Shown piece after piece: positions 12,841 through 24,262 of a DNA stretch of 64,000 nt. The stretch lies in contig CM038228.1 in the NCBI GenBank assembly GCA_021442155.1, forward strand, positions 88,121,737 to 88,185,736, read 5' to 3'. The stretch's first letter is position 1. Every line of letters begins with the position of its first letter. A program made the position numbers and the translations under genes. The notes under the pieces were generated by a model. The model made no database searches and was not told the origin of the DNA. It saw only the letters and a list, made by a program, of their open reading frames with translations. The stretch is from Cymbidium sinense. Taxonomy: Eukaryota > Streptophyta > Magnoliopsida > Asparagales > Orchidaceae.

Positions 12841-15800
12841 ATAGTATTTTCAGGCTTTTTTAAGGAAAAAATGGGATTTTAAGTGAAAACTTGTTTAAAT
12901 TGACCCATTTTTGCATCGATTCACACCAAAAAAAATTCTATTTTCTAATTGGGATGATTTAAAGTAAAAAAATATAGGATTATCTAGGGGAAATTCCTAA
13001 GATTGCAAGAAAATTAACACAAATTATGAGAAATCCTAAGGTCAGCTAAAGTTTGGCAAAATTTATCTCGTCGGGGATACTTTTTGGTAGCGGTGAAGAT
13101 CCAAGCGAACTCCTAGGTATGTGAATAAGCTTTGGAATGATCTTTGACCCTTGCTCCTTTGAAACATGTCTTTCCGATGTTCTTTGTCATTCATCAAAAG
13201 CAAATATTTATATTTTGAGCTCAAAATGGCTCATAGAGGTGGGGATGGGTTCTTTTGCTTTGGGAGCTTTTGGGGCTAAATGGTGGTGGGAGAAAGAGAT
13301 CTAAAGCTTCATTTCCCCCTCCTTTTATAATGGCCAAAAATACAATCTTTTTTGAATTTTTTGGCTTCAAATTGATTGTCATCTTGCTTGGGGTGGTTGG
13401 GATGGATGAGGGATTAATTGAGCATTTTGGATTTTTTCTCCAAAGTCATCTCTTGCTTCCATATGATCATCTCTATTCAATGAAAATGTTGGGGAGGAGG
13501 TAAGTGCATGTGATAGGAAAAAATTAAATGGGGTTGGGTGGAATCTTATGTGGGGGAGGATCCATGAGGGATTTAAATGGGTTGGATTAGTTTTAGGCTA
13601 ATCCCAAATGGGTTTGGGTCAGGTTTGATTAGCCCTCAATGGGTCTTAACTTGGTTTCAAGGGATTTGGTCCAATTTGGGTCAAATTGACCCATTTGACC
13701 AAATTGGTCAAATTAACTTGGGCTATGAGTTGATTCATGTTTAATTGTCTAATTGAAGATGAATGTTGGCTTTTTTAAATTAATTTAGATTTAATTTGGA
13801 TTTAGGCCAAATTGACCCTTTAGGCCAATTTGGGTTAGGTTGGGTCAAGTTGATCAATTGGGCTTGATTGATCAAATTGGGTTTAATTATGGCTTTATTC
13901 AAGTTCAATAATCAATTTAAAATGAACTTCAACCGTTGGTTGCAATCAATTTGGAATGAACTTCAGCATTGATTGCAATCAATTTGGGTTAGATCATGAT
14001 TTGAACTGATTTGGTCCTTTAGGCCAATTTAGGTCAATTTGGATCAAATGGTCAATTGGGCTTGGTTTTCCTAATTGATTATAATTAATCATCCTAGGGT
14101 GATCAACAATCATGGTGGGAGGTTTTGGTGAGCTTGGTTCAATCCAATTTGGGTTGGATTAGAAGTTGGCTCAAATGAGTCCTTTAAGTCACTTTGGGTC
14201 AAGAAGACCTAAGTGGATCAATTGGTTTGGTTTTAGTTTGATTCAAGTTTAGTTAAATTTAGATATGAGCCCTAGATTGAAATATAAATTTAACAACAAT
14301 CAATTTAGAGTCTAAGGGATTTTGGCTCATTTGAAATTTTCAAGTCAAAAGGGCTAGGTTGGGTTTGGCTTGGGTTAGTTTCAATTTGATTTGATGATTG
14401 TAGGTTTCATTTATATTTGGGTAGGTAAACAAATGAATGATTGATTTAAGAGAAAATTCATTAGTTTTGACTTGATATGGATAGAGTTTGGCTAAGTCCA
14501 AAGAATTTTCCTAAAGGGTTTAGATTGAGTTTGGATTTGATTTTTGATATAGTTTTGGTCGTTTGAATTTGGATTTCATTTATATTTATGAATATAAATG
14601 AAGGAATAATTGATTTATGAAGAGATCAATTGAGTTTGATTTGATCTAAGAGAGTTTTTGTTAAGCTTATGAATGCGGTTCATATGCTTATGAAGGGTTT
14701 TTGGATTTGAATTTGATTTTGGGTTTCAATCATTTGGAGTCAAATTTTAAATTATATTTGGAATTTGAATTTGAATTTGAGATTTATTTTGAGACTTAAA
14801 TCTAGGTCTGATTTGATAAAGTGTATCTAGATTTGGTTTAGGCTATAGGATAAGTAACTTCCTTAAGACCTAAGGCAAAGCCTAGTCTTATGATTAACGC
14901 TTCTAAGTCTCTAAGATTAGGTTAAGTGTTCACCTAATCACTAGATGTGTCTTATGACTAAGGAATCTTAGTGTCTAGAAGATTCCTAAGTCTAATAGGA
15001 TGGGGTTGAGAGCTCACTTCAAAAGTGATGTCAACAGGGATGAAGATCTAACGGCCCATTTCACTACTTTCCTTCACAAAAAACCAAAGAAAATTGAAAT
15101 TATGCTCAGTTTTGAATAGTACCTCACCAGAGGCTATCACCAGCGCTCGAATCTAATGAGGTAGCTTCATCTAGTAGAGACGAGGCTCTGTTGAAAGTAT
15201 CAAGCCTTGGGGATGAGCAGATCTCTCTATGGACCAAGCTCACCTTCAAATCCTTACGGTCTTGATTGAAGTCACCTCGCCCTTGCCTTTGGAACTTGGA
15301 TGAAGCTTGGAGTGAGTTCGATGGAGTCCTCTGATGAATCTTGTAAGAGGAATTGGCTTGATTTGAATTAATGGATGAGACGGGTTTTCACTTGAGCTCC
15401 CCTATTTTTGGTTTAAAGAAATCTAAAATGGGGAAATGGAAAATGCTTAGGAAACCTTGGGGGAGCTTGCAATCACTTCCTCTGAGTTTCTATGCTTCAA
15501 TCGAATAAGAGAGAGAGTAGAATTCAATTGAAATTATGGAAGTATATCTCCCCCTAGATGAATCGGGCGGCCGCAAGCTCCCTTTCTATTTTGATCCAAT
15601 ACACCTCCTTGAGTGGGTTTGTTAGGCCATTTAGGGTGGCATTGCATTCGGTTTGGCAGAGAGGTAGTGGAACACTGTCATGTTCTTGAAATGGGTGGAG
15701 GAATGATTCCCATGTGCCCATGTTCAAGCAAGTGGTCAGTTTTGACCTTGGGTTGGGTTGGGATGACTCAAACCCATTGGGTCATGTGCACCATGTCTAT

Positions 15801-16000
15801 TAGTGACCATTTGGTCCACTAAGAGGATGTCAAGTGTCCATGAAAATGAATTGAGCAAATTCCAAGTGATTTTGATTTTAGGTTACTCTATGGACTAGGG
15901 GTAAATTAGTCATTTGTTCTTGATTTCAGTTTGAATATATTTGGTATGATTGAAAAATGGGTTAGGCCGAATTTCATTGAATTTGAGTTAGTTTAATATG

Positions 16001-16860
16001 ATTTGGCTCATGTTGACCCATTTAGGTAAAAATGGTTCAACTTGGGTCAAGTTGACCAATTGGTCAAATTAGGTCAAACCAAGGGTTGGGACAAGTTCAT
16101 ATGACCATTTGAAATGTTTTGGCATCATTGGTTTGGTTTAATTTGGTTTATATTTGAATTTGATTCATCTGATTTTATTTAGGTCAAATGGGTCAAGTTG
16201 ACCAATTTGGCCTATTTGGGTTAGGTCATGGGTTGGTTTATGTTTGGTTGATCATTTGAAATGGATTGGTATCTTCTTTTCCAATCAATTTGGTTTATAT
16301 TTGATTTAGCTCAATTTGACCTTTTAGGTCAAGTTGGGTTCAAAATTGGCTAGTTGGGTCTAGTTGGCCAAAGGCTTTGGTCAAGTTCAACAATCATTTT
16401 GGAATGTACTTGACCCATTGGTTTCAATCAATTTGGCTTAGATCAAGTTTTAACACATTTTGACTTTTTAGGTCAAGTTGGGTCAACTTGGATCAAGTGG
16501 CTAATTTGGGCTAGGTTAGGCTCAAATGATGGCTTGGTCAAGTTCAAATATTGATCATGAATGAGTTTTGATCAATGGTTTCAATCAATTTAGCCTATGG
16601 TGGATTTTGACTAGTTTAGATTTCATTTTGGTCAAATGTTGACTTGGTCAAATGTTGACTTGGTCAACCCTTAGGTTTAACTTATTTGACCCAATTTGAG
16701 TGATTGATCATCTCATGATGATTGTTGCTCACAATCTGAGGCTTAGGTGTGCTTAGTTCAATCCAATTTGGGTAGGATTAGAATTTAGCTCAAAAGGGTA
16801 CTTTAGGTCACTTTGGGTCAAGTGAGCCTAAATGGGTCAAATGGCTTAGTCAAAGCTTGA
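16001..16860. repeat. GGTCAA/TTGACC-rich block (W-box-like cluster) in A-type LTR
   Basis: At least 20 GGTCAA or TTGACC hexamers occur within about 860 bases, mixed with TTGGGTCAA and CAATTTGG words. The homologous stretch 45760-46580 in the other A LTR shows the same richness, and LTR D (13650-14240) has a similar but not identical one. TTGAC is the core of the W-box bound by WRKY factors (known). Whether it acts as one here is inference. Confidence 0.6.
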
Positions 16861-17493
16861 TTTGAGTTTGATTGAACTCACATATGGACTTATGAATGAA
16901 ATATAAATTCATTTGCAAGTGGTTTGAAGTCAAATGGTTTTGATTCATTTGACAATTTCAACTTCAAAAAGGTGAACATGAGTTTGACTTGGGTTTGATT
17001 TTTGAATTTAATTTTGGTTTGATGATTGGAGTTTGTATTTATATTTGGATTCATGATTGAAGGATTGATTGAATCATAAAGAAAAATCAAGATTTTGGCT
17101 TGATTTGAATTAAATTTGGCTAAGTTCAAGAATTTGACTTGAAAGGCTTAGGTTGGGTTTTGGTTGAATTTGAGTTTGAGTTTTGAATTAATTTTTGGAT
17201 ATTTGAATTTATATTTTATTTATATTTGTGAATATAAATGAGAATATAAATGGGTTATGATAAAATTCCTTCAATTTGAATTGATTTAGATTTGATTTAG
17301 GTTAAGTCCATAAGTTAGAATCAAAGTGACATAGGAAAGATTTTTGAATTTGGTTTGATTGATTTGAATTTATATTTCATTTATATATGTGAATATAAAT
17401 GAGAATATAAATGGGTCATGAGAAAATTTCTTGAATTTAAATTGATTTGGATTTGATTTAGGCTAAGTCCATAAGAGGGAATCAAAGGACTTA

Positions 17494-17495
<2 letters not shown>

Positions 17496-17566
<71 letters not shown>
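17496..17566. repeat. (AT)n microsatellite
   Basis: A pure alternating AT run of 71 bases inside the A-type 3' LTR. The homologous site in the 5' LTR (about 47230-47250) has only short T and A runs, so the repeat expanded after the two LTRs were formed. An apparent 117-codon open frame across it is an artefact. Confidence 0.95.
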
Positions 17567-17569
<3 letters not shown>

Positions 17570-17910
17570 ATGGAATTTATCATAAGCTTCAATCATTTGG
17601 AATTGATTTGACTTTGAGAAAATCAATTTGTTTGTTGGAATTGATTTAAGTTTTGATGTTGATTTGATTTGGAGTTTGACTTGAAGGGAGGAAGTGAGGA
17701 ATTGGTTCAAGCTATAGGGTAGGCAAATTTTCATAACACCCTTAAGGCATGACCTATTTCTATGGCTAACTCTTCTAAGTTTCTAGGGTTGGATTGAGTG
17801 TTCACCTAATCACTAGAACTATCTTAAGACTAAGGAACTTTTAAAGTCTAAGAGAAGTCCTATGTCTAAGATGGAGGGGTTGAGAGTTCATTCTAAAAAT
17901 GAGGTCAACG

Positions 17911-18180
17911 AAGGGCGCCTAATAAATATGGTGTAACTAAAAAGGTACACTGCACGTATTGGTGTTGATCGAAATGATCAACAACACCGAATACAAGCAC
18001 TAAAGAAATGGTCTACTCCTAAACCAAAGTGTAGAAGGAATCTAGAGCTTAGTGCAATGTGACTCTACACATGTCAAGGACATAAGGGAGGGAGGGAGGA
18101 ATCCACTAGGGATAGAGTATGTGAACCTCCCACTAGGGAAATAGGTTCAAATCATCCACAAGGGGATGAGAGGTTAGATT
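17911..18180 (-). other. Pre-LTR region of element A with conserved hairpin
   Basis: On the - strand this precedes the 3' LTR. It contains the stem GGTGTTGATC (17961-17970) pairing with 17976-17988 apart from a three-base bulge. The same sequence context (AACACCAATA, then GTGCAGTGTA) lies at the same distance before element B's 3' LTR at 54861-54900. A purine-rich priming tract directly before the LTR is poorly preserved. Confidence 0.55.
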
Positions 18181-20100
18181 TGATTTTATTTGTTGATTAT
18201 TTTGATTTGATAAACTCCACTGGGGGAGGTTGATTGGATTTGTTTTGTTGAATTTCTTTTAAATTTTTAGAATTTGGATTTTGAGATGGGCCTTGTTGGT
18301 TTGTGATGGATCGCACTGAGTGGGAGCCACGGAGGCCTAGAGCTAACTCAGATTTACCAATCCAAAAGGGTAGTCTACTAAACACATAGTAGGACTAGCA
18401 AACCAAAGGAATGCCTTTGGTATGCAACGATCAATTTAGGGAAGAAAGCACAGGGACTCACATCTTCCACTCCAAAGAATCAGGGGTGATCTATTGTCAA
18501 GAAAATAAATTAAACCCAACCTAGGGCTGGCTATTGAGTGAATACCACTGGGGGACTTAAAATCAGCTCAAAGATAGTCAAGATTAATTTCATTATTTAA
18601 TTATTTTGATGGGTCCCATCGATGCATGGGCGCACTAAGTAGGGGTGTGGTGAGCCCTTCAGTTACCATCCAAAGGAATAGTCTACCAACCACAAGGCAG
18701 GACTAACCAAACAGAGGGATGCCTTTTGATGTGCAATGGTCAAGTTAGGAAGAAAACGTGGGGACTCACATTTCCATAATAAGGAACCACTAGGGTGATC
18801 GGTTGGCGAGGCAACACAATCTACTAGGGCTGACTATTAGTGAATCGATGGGGACTTAGATCAGCTCAAGGATAGTTGATTATTTTTATTTTTTCAATCA
18901 TTTTGATGGATGTCATTGGTTTGCGATGGATCATACCAAGAAGGAGCTTATATTGGTGTAGACCTATCTCAAATTTACTGGACCAAAGGGAGTAGCTTCT
19001 CGGCTAATGGGAGAACTATCTGACCAAAGGAGTGTCTTTCAGTTAGCAATGATCAATTTAAGAAAAGAAAGCTTGAGGACTCACATCTTCCACAATAAAA
19101 GAACACTGGGGTGATCGGTTGCTTTGGGCAACAAATTGACAGACTGACTCATCGGTTCGAGTCATAGAAAGAATGTGTTTTACATCTTCCAAAGCGAATG
19201 GCCTTGGGTGACTGCTTGTGGAAAAATAGATTGAACGACTAAGGGGTACTGAGTGAGTATGACCAAGGATTTATCTTAACTCAAGTAGTCAGGCAATTCC
19301 TATATGGAGTTCTGCTGAAACTACCCTAAAGATAAGATGTCTGCTTGAGAAAAGGGGCCCTTTGTGGGGCTTGAATTCCTAATCCATAAGCAAATTAATT
19401 AATTTATTTATTTAGTTTGTTTATCGTAGACCCTATTGATTTGCGAGGGATCAAATTGAGAAAGAGCTTATATCGACTAGACTATCTCTTTAGAGGAAGA
19501 ATCTGCGCATCTGCTGAACAAATTCTCTAACCACAGGAGTGGCTACTATGAAAGGGGATGTCCAATCCAAGAGTAGATCGGGTAGTGTCTAAATGGGGTC
19601 TCAAAGGACGTAATCCAAATAGAATGCCCACAGGGAATGGGGCCGCTAAGGGCTTGATCCAACACCCTGGAGAAAATGACATGGCAAGTCATATATCAAA
19701 TAGGTATTCAATGTCCAACTCAAGGATAAAGCTCGGGCACTCTTTTTGCCAAGAGTGGTGATTCCATCGAGTGAGTCACTGTCAGCATAGCGAACATCAA
19801 TCAACCTAAGGTGCCCATCGATTTGCAACAATCAGCCTAAGAAGAAAGCTCGAGGACTCACATCCTCTTAGCTGATTCTTTGGGATAGACCGTCTTGGCG
19901 ATGTACTATCCGACCTGGGGCACTCTTGAGTGAATCCCGGGGACTTACATCGACTCAAATGTAGTCAAGAGGAAAGGAGCCTCTGAAGGACTTATCATAA
20001 ACCTCAAATATACTTGACCTAGTAAGATCATGATGATTTGTTCAAGAAGAAAGCTTGGGGACTCACATCTTCTTAAATAAAATCATCAAGAGGTGCATAC
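18181..20100 (-). repeat. Roughly 300-bp degenerate tandem repeats in element A's 3' region
   Basis: About five units start near 18291, 18616, 18906, 19430 and 19815. Each contains GCGATGGATC-like, GGGGACTCACATCTTCC, GATCAGCTCAAGGATAGT and GAATCACTGGGGGACTT elements at constant order. Units vary in length (about 290-520 bp) through indels. Long untranslated tandem repeats between integrase and the 3' LTR are known in Tat/Ogre elements. No protein is supported here; short open frames at 19558-19761 and 19646-19831 only cross the repeats. Confidence 0.7.
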
Positions 20101-20640
20101 TGGCACCACTAAAGGTAATGCCAATATATGCCACTGGGGTAATAAGTAATGCGAAGATTTCTCTCATCAAAATTGAGATAAAGTTATGTGTATTATGTGA
20201 AAATAGGATGCCTCTCTTCACCACCTATGCGGAATTTAATGGTTCCATAGATAGAATCCAGGAATTCCCACTAAGAAAGGATGCCACTCAGGATTTAAAC
20301 CTAACTTAGTTGTGCTAATCAAAATAGGATGCCTCTTGGGTTCTCTTACACCTATTCTAATAGCATCAGGAAATCATGTTTGATTGTGTTTATGTCATGA
20401 AAGAGGGATAGGATTCCTTTGGGGGACTCTTACACGTATCCTAGACACATCATGGCGGATTCGCAAGACAAGCAAACAACGCTTCAAAAGAAGAGAAGAT
20501 TTTGATGAAATGAAATCAAATTTTTATTCTTTTGTTGAAAATTATTTTCGAACATGTTTTATGGGTAATATTTCTTCAAATAGAGCCCATTAATTGGAAG
20601 CATTAGGTGTTTCTCTTTACAATCAATGAGCTGATGGGCT
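20101..20640 (-). other. Spacer between integrase and tandem repeats of element A
   Basis: It holds roughly 80-bp repeated words, for example ATAGGATGCCTCT near 20205 and 20325 and a diverged copy near 20405. It lies just after the end of the integrase-like region on the - strand. Nothing else is recognised. Confidence 0.4.
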
Positions 20641-21900
20641 CAAGCTTTCATCTTTGATGGGTGGTCTCCTTAGACTAACACAAGTTCTCCACTTGGAAAG
20701 ACCTAGAGACCATCTTATTGTGAGCTTGAATCATTTTTGGCCTTATATTCAAGGTTCATGCCCGTAGATTCTCCTCCAAACCTTGAGCTCTTCTAACCAC
20801 AACTTTGCATTCTATAGTGATCGCAATGCTATCCTTAGTGAGAGTTAAACTTCTAAAGGTAGAATGGCTTGGACCCATACACTAAGGAAAATGGGGTAGG
20901 TTGAGTTGGAGTTCAGTATGTGGTGTGGTATGCCTACAAGGCTTCAACCAACTACTCATTCCATTGTAACTTGTTGTCGTCAAGAGTCTTCTTTAATATT
21001 TGGATAAGAGATTTGTTGAATGCTTCTACTAAGCGGTGTAGATGGTGGAGTATCTCTAATCTATACTATGTCTTCTAGCAAAGTTATTGATCTTGGTTCT
21101 TTTGAATGCAATACCATTATCAGATATAATTCGTCGAGGCACCCTAAACTTATATACGATATGGAACCTGAAAAACTGAAGCACATGCTGAGCTGTGACT
21201 TCTCTGAGTGGGATTACCTTTGCCCACTTGGAAATGTAATCGGTGGCAGTTAAGATGAACCAATGACCCTTGGAAGAAAGAGGATCTATCGGACCTCTAA
21301 TGTCGGTACCCCAACACTCAAATGGCCATGAGGCCAATGTAGAGTATAGAATGTTGAGTGATTGATGTAGGACCACACCGTGTACCTGACATTGATGGAT
21401 CTTCTAGCTACATCCATGCAGTCTGTAATCATCGAAGGCCAGTAGTATTCTAGTTTCTTGATCTTCATCTTCATCTTCAAACCAGATTGATGTGCTCTGC
21501 ATAGACCTGAATGTACCTCGATTATAATTTCATGAGCTTCATGTTTATCTAAACAACATAATCACATTTAATCAAAGGACCGCCGGCATAGGGTGCCATT
21601 AACGAGAGCATAGGAGAGAGCTCTCTGTTTCACCTGATGGGCTTTTAACTTTTCTTGAGGTTGTTTGTCGGTGTTTAAATAGTATATGAATGGTTGCCTC
21701 CAATCCAGCTCCTTGTCCTTATAGGCAACGACAACACCTTCAAGAGAAAGTCACTCGAAGAGTTCAGCATCAATAAGGAATAGGACTTGTCTATTTTAGA
21801 CTTTTATTGGAATGGACTTATCTTTCGGGCATACCAATTCTTTAGCAAGTTTGGCCAAAGCATCGCTATTATCTATGAACCTTGTATGGTGACTTGGGGA
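20641..21900 (-). pseudogene. int: Broken integrase of element A
   Basis: The integrase would insert element cDNA into host DNA. On the - strand a zinc-finger tail (LEYYWPSMITDCMDVARRS, near 21480-21400) is followed, after a frame change, by the catalytic core at 21376-21056. The core has GTDIRGPIDPLSSKGHWFI with the first Asp and ISDNGIAF with the second. In another frame near 21030-21010 VEAFNKS follows, carrying the Glu expected of the D,D,E triad. The C-terminal part (SLVYGSKPF, SFQVENL) continues in shifting frames to about 20650. All catalytic codons are visible but at least two frameshifts and several stops separate them, so no active enzyme is expected. Confidence 0.8.
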
Positions 21901-21926
21901 TTTGGGCCAATAGCTTCATGGTATAC

Positions 21927-22230
21927 TCATGATAATGATGAAGCTTGGTGAGAACCAGACTCGGATTTGATGACCAACTCAGAATCCCCAAAGATGTTGA
22001 TGCTCTTGATAAGCACTGTGATAGCTAACTCCAAACCATCAATCAAAGCCTCATACTCAGCTTCGTTATTGGTGTAGGGGTTATAAAGATAGTATGAGAA
22101 TCTCATCACATCGTGGTCTGGAGTTAAGAGAACTATTCTACCCCTGCATTTCCTGGAAGAGTAGATCATGGTGCTTCTTCTTTATGAAAGGAAGCCGCAC
22201 CATCAAAATTCATCTCCCATTAGCGGTTGT
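21927..22230 (-). pseudogene. Second (archaeal-type) RNase H of element A
   Basis: The - strand frame at 22169-21927 contains NNEAEYEALIDGLELA and INIFGDSELVI, the second and third acidic motifs of a type-I RNase H of the RVT_3/archaeal-like class. This additional domain between the RT-linked RNase H and integrase is diagnostic of Tat-lineage Ty3/gypsy elements. The frame closes after the GDSELV motif and the C-terminal half is not open. Confidence 0.8.
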
Positions 22231-22432
22231 CAACCTCCCCTAAGTTCATAATTTGTTCATCAGGGAGATCGTCACTAAGCAGAGAATCAGCAGGAAGTGA
22301 GTGTGCTACTAAAATATCCGCTAGTGCTTGACCTTTTACCACATGGAGGGGTTCGAATGTGATATCAAACTACGAGAGGATCATGGACCATTATGTCAAA
22401 CATCCAGATAGCGTTGGCCGTGTCATGAGATA

Positions 22433-22780
22433 TTATAGTGGATTGGTTCTGGAAATCAAGCTCACCTTATGAGAAAGCATATAGTGTTGTAGCTTCCGAG
22501 ATGCAAAGATCAAAGCTAAACAATATTTCTCAATAGGTGAATAGTTTACTTTAGCAAGAATTAGATGATGGAGTAGTAGAGAGCACTCTCCTTCCCTTGT
22601 CATTGGCTTGCCAATAGAAGCAAGAGAGAGCATCCAATGCAGTAGAGGAGGATAAGTGGCCTTCCCGGGATAGGGGCTGCTAGAACTGGCAGCTGCACCA
22701 AATACTACTTGATATCTTCAAAACATTGCTGGCACTTATCATCCCACTTGAACTTGGCATCCTTTTTGGCAAGTGTTGAG
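22433..22780 (-). pseudogene. RT-linked RNase H remnant of element A
   Basis: The - strand frame at 22633-22433 reads KVNYSPIEKYCLALIFASRKLQHYMLSHKVSLISR, the end of the RNase H domain fused to gypsy reverse transcriptase. The preceding FKWDDKCQQCFEDIK (about 22750-22705) is the standard link from RT thumb to RNase H. A frameshift lies between the two frames. Confidence 0.8.
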
Positions 22781-23931
22781 AATGGCTTGCATCTCCCCAA
22801 TAGCTTGGAAATAAAGTATCTTAGATATGCCAACCGTCCTTGGAAAGATCTGAGTTGAGTTAAACTCTTAGGAGGTGGAATTTCTAAAATAGCTTTGATC
22901 TTTTCTGGATCTATTTCTATTCCCCGGTGTCGGACAACTAACCCAAGGAATTTCTCTGAAGCTACTCTGAATGCACACTTTAAGGGATTCATTTTGAGGT
23001 TTTTTTATCTTAACCATTTGAAAACTACTCTCAAGTCGAAGAGATGGTCTTCCTTTTCTCTTCTCTTGACTACTAGATCATCAATGTAGCACTCAACCTG
23101 ATGATGGATGAGTTTTTTGAAGATTTGAGTCATGACCCATTGCTATGTAGCACTAGAATTTTTAAGTCCGAAAGGCATGACCCTATAACAATAGATTTTG
23201 ATCGGGGTTCAAAAAGTAATGTTTGTTTCATCCTCAGGGGTCATTTTGATTTGGTTGTAGCCAGATGACCCATTCATAAAGGAGAAAATTGCATGAGATG
23301 AGGCGATTTCCACCATTAATTCTAGTATAGGAATAGGAAACTCATATTTAGGATATGCCTTGTTTAAGTCCATAAAATTGACACATATACAAATTTGGCC
23401 ATTCTTCTTCTTAATTGGGATGACACTGGCTAACTAGGTAGGATATTTTTCTTCCCTAATGAAACCAACATTGATCTATTTCTTGACTTTGAAAATGACA
23501 TGTTCAATTTCTAATTGCATGCATCTAGGAGCTTGCTTGATAGGGTTAACACTAGGATCTATTGCTACTTCGTGGACTGCTACATCAAAAGATAATCCGA
23601 TCATCTCTTCATAACTCCATGCAAAGCAGTCCTTAAACTCAGTCAATAGCCTAACTAAGTCATTGATTTCTTCTTCATTGAGCAACGAACTGATGTATGT
23701 TAGGCATGGATTTTCTTCTATCCCGAGGTTGATTTATTTAATCTTGTCAATTATTGAATGAATCTTCTCTTCAAATTTTTGTGGTGCATCTTTGATTTGG
23801 AGATCATCTGGATCATCTGAGGTTTCTGAACACACATCTTCATAAGAGTTGGTTTGGTGTGAAAAGAACCTATCAGACTCTAGGTGGTTGGTGACAACCA
23901 AGCAATAATCTTCATCATCGACTGGACCCAC
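22705..23931 (-). pseudogene. pol: Broken reverse transcriptase of element A (YIDD box kept)
   Basis: This would copy element RNA into cDNA. In - strand order: an acidic linker at 23931-23734; the N-terminal part at 23685-23476 (FKDCFAWSYEEM, DVAVHEVAIDPSVNPIKQAP); palm segments in broken frames (SFMNGSSGYNQIKM near 23280-23240, VMPFGLKNSSAT near 23185-23150); the catalytic box CYIDDLVV near 23090-23065; and the thumb at 22992-22705 (KFLGLVVRHRGIEIDPEKIKAIL). The box retains both Asp residues. Several stops and frameshifts interrupt it. The intactness of short blocks suggests A is younger than C and B. Confidence 0.85.
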
Positions 23932-24262
23932 TGTACCAAATCATAGTCCTGATTTTGATTGTGCATCTCTGCCTGTGTTGTTCCATAGCTTTTTGAGGTA
24001 CTTCGACCTGTGCTTAGATCATGAATAAGTAATCAAACCCTTCTTTGCAAGATTGAGAATACAAGGAGAGTACCAATCAAAAGATAATTCCAATAATTCT
24101 TTATATGAATCATCCTTAAGTTCTACATCAGCTTCAAGACTTCAGGATGATGATCCCAAAAGAATCTCTTCGGCTTCATATCACTGGAAGACTTAGGGGC
24201 TTCCTTAACTACTAAACCTTCAACTTTTGAGATGAAAGTGTTGTTAGAGCTAAGGTTTCTAA

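Larger units (their letters stand above)
9866..15036 (-). repeat. LTR D, related to element A's LTR but a distinct subfamily (- strand)
   Basis: On the - strand it begins at 15036 with TGTTGACATC plus a start hairpin and runs left. The first 3.5 kb (15036 to about 11557) differs from A's LTR in the middle but keeps the same opening plan: start hairpin, CTCAACCCC, and a block on Tat LTR themes. From about 11556 to 9866 it is closely similar, in the same orientation, to 40330-41995 of A's 5' LTR, including a pyrimidine microsatellite and the words around 10040-10130. The terminal roughly 400 bases of an A-type LTR are missing at the left. It is either a solo or truncated LTR nested in A's 3' LTR or a recombinant; I cannot separate the two. 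Confidence 0.65.
15037..17910 (-). repeat. 3' LTR start fragment of element A (- strand)
   Basis: This is the first 2.9 kb of an A-type LTR. It aligns co-linearly with 44808-49644 once the Copia-type insertion there is removed. The LTR begins at 17910 (first bases mutated to CGTTGACC) and is cut off at 15037, where LTR D starts with its own TG terminus. A (TA)n tract at 17496-17566 is new relative to the 5' LTR. The stretch 16000-16860 is packed with GGTCAA/TTGACC words. Confidence 0.75.

Noticed and set aside
13255..13503. 82-codon open frame on the + strand in LTR D
   Set aside because: It lies antisense in an LTR, has no recognisable motif, and no counterpart in other LTRs.
17381..17734. 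117-codon open frame on the - strand with a long Tyr-Ile run
   Set aside because: It is created by the (AT)n microsatellite inside an LTR; the homologous LTR has no such frame.
21020..21253. + strand 77-codon frame over integrase
   Set aside because: It is the antisense shadow of element A's integrase core.
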